Shown piece by piece: positions 21,701-32,800 of a stretch of 64,000 nt of DNA. Origin of the DNA: Choristoneura fumiferana (lineage: Eukaryota; Arthropoda; Insecta; Lepidoptera; Tortricidae); contig NC_133497.1 in NCBI RefSeq assembly GCF_025370935.1, positions 8,109,302-8,173,301 on the forward strand, in the 5' to 3' direction. The notes below the pieces were generated by a model. That model saw only the letters and a list, made by a program, of their open reading frames with translations. It was not told the origin of the DNA and made no database searches. How positions within the stretch are numbered: the first letter of the stretch is position 1; every line of letters starts with the position of its first letter. A program made the translations under genes and the position numbers.

Positions 21701-22376
21701 GCTAATATGATGATGGTGGACGTGGCCCAAACAATAAAGACACAATAAAATGCATACTTAGTTTTTAATAGTTTGATACCTCCACCCGTTCCCATGGGCA
21801 CCCATGGGTATCGTGGGTCTGGAGAAAGAAAAAGTTATGCAAAACGAATTTCCTACTTCATCGTTTTTTGGCGAAACAATTCGTATCTATACCAACTGAA
21901 ACAGATGCGTAACGTTTAGCTGTGAAACGTTACTCTGCGGTACACATAGGATAACATATAACAATCTGCTAGCCGTACTGTGTTAATCGTTGTTGCTGTA
22001 AATGCTTTTCTTACTTTCTTACGTTAAGTTACTCGGCGAAACGTAAAATCTAATCGTTGGACAAAACATTAAGTAATAGGTATCCATGAAAAGACACCGG
22101 CTCTTAAACAAAAGCTTATCATAAATACAATAAAATTGTAATGACTTAGTAGTTATTGTGGTGTATGAATGTACCGTTTTCCTCCAGGAAAGCCCGCACT
22201 GTCACGCTATTGTGGAACTATTAAATGCTTGTTTACAATAACTATCATACTTATAATAAATATCCTAGCGAGAATGCGTATTATTTTAAATAGTTTAATA
22301 ATTATCTAAGTAGTTTATATATATATATACTGGCCTATATTACCTTAAAGTTTTCATTTTCATTTGTCAAAAGCCC

Positions 22377-22552
22377 CGGCTTGTGTTCAAATATGCAAGT
22401 TGGGAATATACCAAAAAGTTAAAAAAGTTCTCGGAAATTTCTGGAAATTTTCACATGAAGCATCCCCATACAAAATTGTGAGAAGTTTCCGAAATTTTCC
22501 TATACGAAAAATTCCGCCATTTTGTAAAGTTTCCTTTGGCACTTCAGCCAGT
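22377..22552 (-). mobile_element. GATGTGC MITE family, copy 2
   Basis: The inverted copy ends AGTTTCCTTTGGCACTTCAG and contains GGAAATTTTCACATGAAGCA. It directly precedes the inverted-repeat element starting at about 22,610. Confidence 0.7.
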
Positions 22553-22609
22553 AGGCCGATACACGGCTGAAATCCATACTGAAAAAAAGGTAATAAATAG
22601 CTTCCGAAT

Positions 22610-23945
22610 CGAAAGCATCTTAGATGAATGATTGGTCTCGCGCGCTCGCTCGACTAGATACCGCGCTACTAAAACAAACGTTCGTGAATGCGGCAACTCA
22701 ATATTGTAGTGTGCGTAAGAACGGTGTAAGACAATTTGCAAGGATGCTAGTGTGCGTGACGAATTGTGTTGCAGCTGCTCACTGTTACCCGAATTATTGG
22801 GAAAATAAATTATTCTGTGGTCTATTAAGTTACTGGTTACAAAATGTATTTGGAAATACTTAGAAATTAAGAAGTAATTAAGAGTGAATGTATTAATATG
22901 TTTGTGTATAGGTTAGGCGTAGGTTTCTTCTTTAAAAAAATGGTAGGTATGATGTAGGTATATAATGATCAGGCTTCACTTTTAATTAAAAAATATATAA
23001 TTTAAGGACATTCAATATTTACATTATAACTGAAAATTCATGGACTGAGTCACAAACTAAGAAGTTTTCCGTATTTAACACGTTGCACCTATAGTTAAAC
23101 TAATATAATGTACAGGTTAATTAGACTTAAATAAAAATAATTGTTTACAAAATATACATACATAGGTACATGCATACATACATACTTACATACATACGCT
23201 TGAAAAACATAACCCTCCTTCGGGCAGTCGGGTAAAAAGTTAACATTTCAGGAAAATGGGTAGAAATACGAAAAAAAAATTTTTTCGTTTCCCGTAATAC
23301 CTAAGTAAATCAGCTGATCGGGCTTTGACTGGGAAGACGAAAACATTTTTAATTTTAAGACACATTCACCCCTTAATTAAATAGTGTCGGGTAACAATTA
23401 ATACACCTTAGTGTATAATATCACAAAGATACATTAAATTAATATAGAACTAGGTTATGTATATATAATAATTACGTTAGATACTTATAAAATAAGTTAT
23501 TAAAATTTTCATCATTTAATGATGATAACAATAAATTCAATTTATTAAAATCTCAACCACGGGGAATTTGATTCTTGTGTACGCGGCAACACAGAATGGC
23601 GTTTAGGGTTCATGTTATTTTATTTTGTAATTTCGAAATTATACGATATTAACTGATGGTATGTGATCCCAGTGTCCTTCTTATTTCTTGAAGTATTATT
23701 TTTAAACAGTTTCACTGCGAAAACTGGCATTTTACTTCGGTTTATGACCAAAATTTAACAAAAATTCGGGACATGCATCTTACGCACAGGTTGCAAGGCG
23801 ACTGACTCGCCTCGGGCTCGGGTACGCCGATTTCGGCGTACTATTTGTTGCCGCATTTGACAAGTACGCCGGCGGTATCTAGTCGAGCGAGCGCGCGAGA
23901 CCAATCATTCATCTAAGCGAAAGCATAATTAGGAATTTAAGACAC
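22610..23945. mobile_element. ~1.3-kb DNA transposon, non-autonomous, ~45-bp TIRs
   Basis: The left end at 22,605-22,665 (GATGAATGATTGGTCTCGCG then CGCTCGCTCGACTAGATACC) is repeated inverted at 23,873-23,930. GTGAATGCGGCAAC inside the left end is echoed as an AAATGCGGCAACA word inside the right end. No transposase-like frame is seen; the 79-codon frame at 22,624 starts inside the TIR and looks accidental. The interior is AT-rich and otherwise unremarkable. Confidence 0.75.
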
Positions 23946-24138
23946 ACGGTATATCACAACTTCATCGCCAACAAACTGGTAACAGTTTGGCGATACCAAA
24001 ATTTAGTTTATTAGCATGTGCGTTTGATTAATAAATTAAAAAAAAAAAAAAAAAAACAAGTGTCTAATTTAGCCTTTGCATTGAGAACCTAACCTAACCT
24101 ACGTTGTTCAGAACTCTGCATACTATAGTGGCACACGC

Positions 24139-24345
24139 GTAGGTCAGATGTGAAGTTGCGGAATCTAAAAAGTTGGAAAAGTTCGCGGAAATTCCTGGAA
24201 ATTTTCACTAGAAATATAGGAATAAGGAAATTTAAATTTAAGAAACGGAAAGTTTCAACTCTCATTGAAAGAAATTTCCGAAATTTACCTATATGAAAAA
24301 TTCTGCAGTTTTGGAAAGTTTCCCTTGGTACATCAATACACCTGC
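24139..24345 (-). mobile_element. GATGTGC MITE family, copy 3
   Basis: It contains CGGAAATTCCTGGAAATTTT and ends GGAAAGTTTCCCTTGGTACA. Diverged and inverted relative to copy 1. An A20 run at about 24,037-24,056 just before it may be the tail of a lost retroposon. Confidence 0.65.
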
Positions 24346-25204
24346 TTGACACTTCAATTGTTTTTTGTCCTGTGGAATTAAATTTGGCACAATAGAGAAA
24401 CTAAGTAGGTACTTTATTATTTCTTATTTCTTATAATTCGACACATGAAAAGCGATAAATGAATTCTTAGTAGTTAGTCACGAGCGAGCCAAATTTTCAC
24501 ATAAACATTTTTAAATCAGAGGTAAACATAATTAATATTCGTCCCGAGGCTCTTGTAGATAAAGTTAGTTGTCAGGTTCTTTCCCTGTCGGTGCAAGCCG
24601 TGCAAGCCCTCATCTGCGCGAAATGAATGCGCATATCAAATGTAACAGGAAAATGGCCTCGTTACCTGTCAAAGCTGAAGATTTAAAAAAGTTTTTACTT
24701 ACTACTTTATAGGTAAGTACACATAAAAATTCCAACGATGAGAACCGGTTTTTTGCTTTAGAACAGGCTGTTTATGGCTATATAGATGTTTACGATAATG
24801 GATGTTTATTGATAATTTCTAAAATTATTTTTATCAAACAAAATTTATTAACGTTTGAGTATTAATTTTTAACGTCCACTTGCAGGCTTTTTAATCTAGG
24901 TTTAAGTGGTCTTAAGTCCTGTCAGATCCATAGGTACAAGAACTGTCAGTTTAAACCTGGGGGCACGGTAGTGCGGTAGCACGGGCCAAGACGAAAAAAA
25001 AGAAGGCGGGGCACTACACCTACCTTTTCTCGAACCGTTTCGTCGTATACTATTTACCATTAACGTCTCGTATGCCTAGAGTTCTAGACACAGATAAAAA
25101 GTAACTATGTGCTAAAGTTAAGGAAACCTACCTTTCTTTTTCCATTTTAATTTTGATCTGTGAAATTGGTATTATTTATACAACTTGTAATGTATGTCCC
25201 TATG

Positions 25205-25440
25205 TACATAGGTGATTCCAGTGATCTGATTTACTTGAAATTGGGCATACTTGCGAGTATAATATAAATCTGGTGACAATACAATAATCTGGAGTGAGTT
25301 CCTGGTAGTCCAACCACGATCGTCTCCGCAGGATGGAACTCCGCAACAGTTAATGGCATCGACTCGAAATTTGGTACGGAAATGTAGTAGGTATGACAAT
25401 ACAATAACTGTCAACAAAGAGTACAGTCACCGAAGAAACT
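25205..25440 (+). repeat. Interspersed repeat shared with 4,455-4,690
   Basis: See 4,455. This copy precedes the full AGGGTTCCG element by about 175 bp. Confidence 0.7.
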
Positions 25441-25616
25441 TGTGTACAAATTATATTTTTTACAAAAACTTATTAATAAACGACTTGAATGCACTTTTTA
25501 ACCTAAAACCTATTTTATTTCTGACATACGACATGAATGTAATATTATTCGAAATCACAAAAAAAAATCTTAGATAGCTCAATAAATAAAAAATTGTGTG
25601 TACAGTACATTTATTA

Positions 25617-26250
25617 GGGTTCCGGAGCCAAAATAGCAAAAACAGAACCCTTATAGTTTCACCATGTCTGTCTGTCCGTCCGTCCGCGGCTTTGCTCAGG
25701 GACTATCAATGCTAGAAAGCTATAATTTTGCACGGATATATATGTAAACTAATCCGACAAAATTCTAAAAAAAAATTTTTTAGTGTACCTCCCATAATAG
25801 ACGTAAAGTGGGGTTGTTTTTTTTTCTCATCCAACCCTATAGTGTGCAGTATCGTTGGATAGGTCTTTTAAAACCATTAGGAGTTTGCTAAGACGATTTT
25901 TCGATTCAGTGATTCGTTTGTGAAATATTTAACTTTAAAGTGCAAATTTTCAGTAAAATCAAGCGTCCCCCACCCTTCTAAAATCGAAACCGGTAGATGG
26001 AAAATTAAAAAAAAATCATGATGGTAGTAAGCATATCAAATTTCCAAGGAAAACTATAACGGCTAAGTTTGCTTGAGAGTTATTAGTAGTTTAAGAGTAA
26101 ATAGCAGCATGAGGTATAAAATATACCTAAACTTGGAAGATTCCGCATAAAATACGAAATCCTTAGAAAAATATTACTTAATTTCTTCGTAATGGCTACG
26201 GAACCCTATTTTGGGCGTGTCCGACACGCTCTTGGCCGGGTTTTTTTAAC
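25617..26250 (+). mobile_element. AGGGTTCCG interspersed repeat, near full length
   Basis: It runs from TTAGGGTTCCGGAGCCAAAA to ACGGAACCCTATTTTGGGCG, then GTGTCCGACACGCTCTTGGC. The outer words AGGGTTCCG and CGGAACCCT are inverted repeats. Inside are CTGTCTGTCCGTCCGTCCGC, GCACGGATATATATGTAAAC and ACTTGGAAGATTCCGCATAA. No ORF over 60 codons is seen. It is a common non-autonomous moth repeat; its class is not certain. Confidence 0.75.
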
Positions 26251-26259
26251 ATACTTATA

Positions 26260-28200
26260 CAACGCTGCATAGCATACAAAACTTTTTCTACGACTAGGTA
26301 GGTACTTGTTAAATAAAATACATACTTAGTAAAATTTAAACTTTTTCATACTTAAGTATAACCCTCTTTCGGGCAGTCAGGTAAAAAGTATGGCAACTGC
26401 AAAAATAAGGTGAACAGCAATAAAACGAGTCGGAAATATGAAAATGACAAATACTTACTTAATCAAAAGATACATTTTGTTGTGCATTTATTTATTTATT
26501 TGTGATAGGACACTTTATTTTATTTTATTTTATTACTTACATTTTATTATTTATATTTATTTTAGCTGTATAAGTTAGCAAAAGAACGTTGTTTACAAAA
26601 ATCAAATCAAAAACAAAAAAGAATCTGGTTATTTTTTTTATTGATGTTTACTTGCCAATGACGATGTTAAAAATAATTACGCGTGGTAGGTACTTATGTT
26701 CGGAAAGTTTTTGTTGTGTATAAAAACCACCTTAGCCTATCCGAACGAACAAATAAAGAAAAAAATGTAATTTTAAAAGTGGTTGTTTTAGCAACATTAC
26801 GATACAAGTGCTGTTTTATGGGGAATAGACGATATAGACTTTTCCAGAATCTGGTTTCTTATTTAGTGTTCATGATTAAGTAGATCACAAATATAACAGT
26901 ATAGGAGTAGAAAAAATAAATAACGAGAACCTGCGCGTGCGGCGGTGAATCCCTAGCACATTGAACTGCATACTGATCAACCATAGGGTTCTATGAAAAA
27001 GGGATCAACTTTGAGAAAATTTAACAGCTATTTTAGACTTAAATCCCTTTCCACTAGAATAGAAAATCACTTTTCCCATAATTTATACTTGACCACATCT
27101 TTACATGTCACATGGTAAGTTAGTTGGACGAGTATGTGATTTATTTGAGCAATCTCTCTGTAAATACGTTGAACGTACAAATACAAGGAGAAGGAGAGTA
27201 TAGGTAACTAAATATTGACATTAATGATTATTTGGATGACAACGGCATTTGTACCTATGGTTTTTAGATCTAAAAGCTGAGATCGATCTGTGATCCATAT
27301 ATTCGAATTACATATAAAGTGTTAATTGGTATACCGCAAGAGCTACGCAATTTTCCGTGATAAATAATATACGATATCCTACCTACCCAAGGTCTCACTC
27401 CGTACCTCATCAAATATGTAATTATCAAGCGTTTAAAAGTGTTGAGGTAATACAGAGAGACATACAGACACACAGTATTTTTAAGGAATTTCCACGGAAA
27501 GTTTTACGGCATACTGGAATAACTAGTCTGAATACGGTTGTCATTTTTGTATTTTAATCCGACCTCGAGAGAATTTTGGGACAAAAGTAGTAGTTACCCC
27601 AGGCTACGTAGCTGGTAGGATTAGGATTAAAGACGTGAATATATCCAACTTTTATCCAACTCTAATTACATCAAATCACCATTAATATTTGTCTAGAATC
27701 CCGAGAAATATAAGGAACTGAGTAGAAATAGAAGTAAAGTTACCATTTATTTTCACACGTCAGTACAAAGGATTGGATTAACTCTTTGGACTGACAAGTC
27801 ATACAAGATGATTTACCATACCTGCAACGCTAGGATTTTCCTAAACACCTCAGCAGGACCAAACCGCCTAATCTTACATAGGAATATATTTCCAACAATG
27901 TTGCAATATGTAAACAAACAAACGCATAGGAATTTCCTGTTACACGACTAAGTAAATTATAAGAAAAATTACAAAATTTTCCTTTCTGTTCTACACGAGG
28001 TTGTTACGGACATATTGCTTTATGTGCACTATTTTGTAGAAAATGTTTATTTATTAGGTAGGTATGTTTGACATGATTCAACTAGGCTGTCCCTAAACAA
28101 TGCTATTTCAAAGTAGGTACCCCATGTTCGCCCCTTTTTTAGAGTTTCGTAGGAACAAGGAATACCCTTAATAGTTTCGATATGTCGGTCCGTCCATCCG
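26260..28200. other. Gene-free AT-rich stretch
   Basis: No frame with good splice sites or recognisable homology was found. The 26-bp word ATAACCCTC.TTCGGGCAGTC .. GTAAAAAG occurs here at about 26,355 and also near 23,207 and 39,985, so it is a short interspersed repeat. Otherwise I see nothing. Confidence 0.5.
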
Positions 28201-28207
28201 CGTCTTA

Positions 28208-28876
28208 GCTAAGAGCTTTACTGTAAAACCGGCCAAGAGCATGTCGGACACGCCCGAAATAGGGTTCCGTAGCCATTACGAAAAAATTAAGTAATATTTT
28301 TCTAAGGATTTCGTATTTCATATAGAATCTTCCATAGTTTAGGTATATTTTATACCTTAGGCTGCTATTTACTCTTAAACTACTAATAATTCTTAAGCAA
28401 ACTTAACCGTTATAGTTTTTCTTGAAAGTTTGATATACTTACTACCATCCTGAGTTTTTTCAAATTTTTCCACCCACCGGTTTAGATTTTAGAGGGGGGG
28501 GGGGACGCTCGATTTTAATGAAAATTTGCACCTTAAAAGTTGATTATTTCCCAAACAACTTACTGAATCGAAAATCATCCTGGCAAACCCCTAATGGTTT
28601 TCAAAGACCTATCCAATGATACCCCACATTATAGGGTTGGATGAGAAAAAAAAACCACCCCCACTTTACGTCTTAGGGAGGTACCCAAAAACATTTTTTT
28701 TTTAAATTTTATTGTATCATTTTGTCGGCATAGTTTACATATATATCCGTGCAAAATTACAGCTTTCTAGCTTTGGTAGTCCCTGAGCAAAGCCGCGGAC
28801 GGACGGACAGACAGACAGACAGACATGGCAAAACTATAAGGGTTCCATTTTTGCCATTTTGGGTGCGGAACCCTAA
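28208..28876 (-). mobile_element. AGGGTTCCG interspersed repeat, inverted full copy
   Basis: It starts GGCCAAGAGCATGTCGGACA and ends TGGGTGCGGAACCCTA. It corresponds end to end with 25,617-26,250 in reverse. A G9-10 run sits near 28,494. Confidence 0.75.
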
Positions 28877-29324
28877 AAAGGTGTCATTTGATTCACATGA
28901 GTATACATGAGTGAGATCGAATCTAATGCCACTTGGATGGCAACTACCTTAGATAGGTATTGGAAGTAGCACATTCCGTGTAAAGGAGACTTTCCTTTAT
29001 TAAAATATAAATAAATTCGGCATTTATGGATTTTTGAAAAATCGTCTGTCTACCGGGACTCGAACCCGTCAAATTCAACAAAAATAAAATGCCGTATTTT
29101 ATGATGCAGATCGAGAGGGTTACTGATAAGGTTAATTTATTTCTAAATAACATGCACAATCAAAATAATGGAAGGCCATGAAAACTAACAACCTTTTAAT
29201 TTTGTTATTACCAGACTTGGGAAATGCAAATGCACCACAGCTGCCTTAAATACTAGAAATACTTAGCAAATTTTACGCAATGGAGACTTACTTTTATTTT
29301 AGAATGCTTGAAAAATATTAGTAA

Positions 29325-29550
29325 GTACTTTAAAAGTAAATAGCAATAAGGTATAAAATTTACCTAAACTTGAAATATTCCGTATAAAACACGAACTCCT
29401 TAGAAAAATATTACCTTGTACTATTGTACTTGTAATATTGTACTACTTGTACTATTACTTATTCTGTGATATTACTTAATTTTTCCGTAATGGCTTCGAA
29501 ACCCTGTTTTGGGCGTGTCCGACACGATCTTGGGCCGGTTTTTTTAAAGT
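29325..29550 (+). mobile_element. AGGGTTCCG repeat fragment
   Basis: It has AAATAGCAATAAGGTATAAA ... CCTGTTTTGGGCGTGTCCGA then CACGATCTTGGGCCGG, the right part of the family. A short duplicated TGTACTATTGTACTTGTA-type run has expanded inside it. It ends about 160 bp before the hemolin TATA box. Confidence 0.7.
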
Positions 29551-29710
29551 AATTACTGACAGACGATAGTTCTAAACAGTCATTGCGATCATAAACATAA
29601 ACAAATAGGTTATCTACTCATTTCTCGCGGTACTTTACATGATGTGGATTATTCACGCGCGATACAAATTCTGTTGACTAACAAGGAAACAACCGTTAAT
29701 ATTCTGACCA

Positions 29711-29718
29711 TATAAATA
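29711..29718 (+). promoter_or_regulatory. Hemolin TATA box
   Basis: TATAAATA lies about 30 bp before a likely transcription start near 29,738-29,745 (ATTCAAGCAGTTG). I looked for kappa-B sites (GGGRATTYYY) just upstream and found none convincing between 29,560 and 29,710. Confidence 0.6.
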
Positions 29719-29739
29719 GTCCTGTCGTCTGACATTCAA

Positions 29740-29779
29740 GCAGTTGTCATCTTCCCGCCAAAGTGTTCACACTGAACGG
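29740..29779 (+). other. Hemolin 5' non-coding exon (approximate start)
   Basis: It runs from about 29,740 to a donor GG|GTGCGT at 29,779/29,780. The acceptor, a T-run followed by AG, is at 29,861, and the next exon opens 15 bp before the ATG at 29,877. The start is inferred from the TATA position. Confidence 0.5.
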
Positions 29780-29876
29780 GTGCGTTCGTAAATTAATATT
29801 TTTAAAAAGATATTTTAAACTGTTTAAATATATTTTATTAAAATAGTTTTTTTTTTTTTAGGGATTGAAAACAATC

Positions 29877-32800
29877 ATGGCCGCTACCAAAGTTTTTATT
29901 CTGTGCGCTGCGAGCCTCGCTTTGAGTAAGTTTTTCTCTTCTAACATAATATTTTTTTTATTTTGACTGAAGTGCTTAGGTACTCAACTTTCTGTATTGA
30001 CTACAGTTTTGTATTTTTTGCGATTATTTTGTTAGGATTACTTACATTTTAAAAGTTTGTTTTTAACCGTTCGTTCGTGCGATCACGTTGCGGTTCATTA
30101 AAAGTACGTGAATTGATTAGTACTTAATTTCTATTGCCATTATTCAAATTTGCTCAGGCACTGCGCCTAGTACATTATTTAAAAGACCTATCCAACGATA
30201 CCCCATACACTATAGAGTTAGTCATAAAAAATCACCCCTACTATAGAGGCATAGGCCTATGGGAGGTACCCTGAAGATTTTTTTTTTACTTTTTTTTATC
30301 CCTTTGTCGGCGTAACTAATATGTATATTCATGCCGAATTACAGCTTTCTAGTACAAACGGTCTCTGAGCTTAGCCTGGACAGACAGACGGACAGACACG
30401 GCGAAACTATGGGTTCCTAGTTGACTACGGAACCCTAAAAATCACGACTCAATTCATTTGTAGCTCCCAACCTCGACACTGGCAAAATTGTCCCATATTG
30501 GACACACGCAAAGCATTGGACCTTTATCTGGCCTTTTACTAAAAAAAGTCTGCTCAGCCCAGACAGAAAGTTTTGGTTTCTCGTTTCCTAAACTCTTAAT
30601 TATAATAACGTGTATATTTTTTTTCCCACAGGCGTAGCGGCTCCAGTAGACAACCTGCCAGTTCTAAAAGAACTGAAACCCGAGGTCCTGTTTCGGACCA
30701 CTCCTGAAGCCCCATTCGTCCTCGAATGTGCCACCACCAAGCCCAATGAGAAGCTGCAGTAAGTTTTTTTTTTTAAGTTCAAGTCTCCGGCTTTTTTTAG
30801 GACCCTGGAGCCAAATATTTTTTTTTCCAGTATTATTAGATTCGCAGTTGTCAGCTTAGATTTCAGTAAGATTCATCACTCATTTCATCACATAAAGAAA
30901 ATTAAGTTTTGGAAAACTTGCCAAATGCGAGTTAGAATGCGCACTATGTGTTGGTGTTTGCAAAAAAGTTTTTATTGGTATTTGTAAAAGTGAGCGCTAC
31001 TCGCAGTAGGAAATAAAAATCGATTTTTTTTAAATGATTAAATAAACACTATTTATTTTTGATCTATAAATGTACATGATTGTTTCTATACTACTTCAAT
31101 ATTTTTTGTAGTGTTTATCTAGAAATTAACATTTCTAAATACACTTCGAAACAGAGTAGATAGGTACTTGGGTATTCTGTCTTAATCGGATTTTAACTTT
31201 TGTTTTATTGAATAATCATTTTTTAATATCTGACAAAAATAACGTTACCTCTACATACCTATACCTATCTTACTCAAAACTTGTCCACTTTTTTTCATGT
31301 TTTATAAAACCTATTTGCGTCACAGCTACCACTGGGAGAAAAACGGCAAACCCTTCGACCTGAACGGTGGCAAGGACATCACCTTCCGCGCCCACGAAGG
31401 CACCCTCATCTTCAAGAAGCCCAAGGAATCCGACGAGGGCCTGTACCAATGCTTCGCCACCTCCGACGAGGGCGTCGCTAGCTCCCGCATCGTAAGCGTT
31501 AAGAGGACCTTCGTGGACATCCCAGAACACACCCTCAAGAAACACAGGCCCGTAGAAGGCAGACCTTTCAAACTGGACTGCGGTGTCACCAAAGCCTATC
31601 CCCAACCTAAAATCGAATGGTTCAGACAGGGCAAAGATGGTAAAATCGTTGATATTAAGGAGAAACGTCTCTTAGAATCGCCTGAAGGTACTCTTTACTT
31701 CACCAATGTGACCAAGAAAGACATTGACAAGGACACAATGTACGTCTGCCTGGTGGAGACTCCTGCGTCTGATGAAAAACTGGTCGCTGCTGAGCATATT
31801 ATTGAAGATCTGACGCTGACCAAGGAGCCAAAGACAGGGGAACTTATACCCCAGTACTTGAGCAAGGACTTGACTGCTAAGACTGGTGACGTGACCATGA
31901 TGTACTGCATCTACGGTGGCACGTGAGTTGCTTTTTTACCATATATTTTTCGCTTTAATAAGTAAAAATTATCGATTAGCTAGTTTGTTAGGTATTTACT
32001 GTGCCTAAAAGTTGACAGGTAAAGTTGTTTTACACCACATACATATTTGTTTCATCGCTAAGCGTTATAACTAACAAGGTAAGATAAGTATAAATAATAA
32101 AATAATAAAATTTAATAAGTAGTTACGTCTACATATTTGTTGCCTAGCTACCAGTGTTTGCGCCGTATTGAACTGCAAACGCCAAGCATTTAAAGCGTTG
32201 GAAAGTTGGTTTTTTTTTTTTTTATTCGACTGGATGGCAAACGAGCAAGTGGGTCTCCTGATGGTAAGAGATCACCACCGCCCATAGACAACTGCAACAC
32301 CAGGGTATTGCAGATGCGTTGCCAACCTAGAGGCCTAAGATGTAATACCTCAAGTGCCAGTTATTTCACCGGCTGTCTTACTCTCCACGCCGAAACACAA
32401 CAGTGCAAGCTCTGCTGCTTCAGGGCAGGATTAGCGAGCAAGATGGTGGTAGCAATCCGGGCGGACCTTGCACAAGGTCCTACCACCTGCAAAAAAAAAC
32501 ATGAGATTCCTGATGAGAAAAAAAAACACCCCCGCTTTACGTCTGGGTGGTACTTTAAAATTTTTATTTTTGATTTTTTATGTATAGGTAAGCTTTAAGT
32601 AATTACTAACTACTTTCCGCTAGCGTTCGTGTCGTCACAGTGTGTGTATTTTTTTACGTTTAGTATTAAATGGGTCTCATCGATTAACAGCATTGCGGCT
32701 TTCCGCAACATTATGCTGAGTGGGGCTTCTCGTATAATCTAGTCTCCTTTTTCTAGCCCTATGGCCTACCCCGACTGGTTCAAGCTGGGCCCGTCGGACT

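Noticed and set aside
22624..22863. 79-codon frame inside the 1.3-kb TIR element
   Set aside because: It begins in the terminal repeat and shows no transposase motif.
24037..24056. A20 run as the tail of a processed pseudogene
   Set aside because: No gene-like sequence stands before it; too little remains to identify a source.
31270..31605. 111-codon minus-strand frame across hemolin exon 4
   Set aside because: Antisense shadow of the conserved Ig exon; no splice sites or homology of its own.
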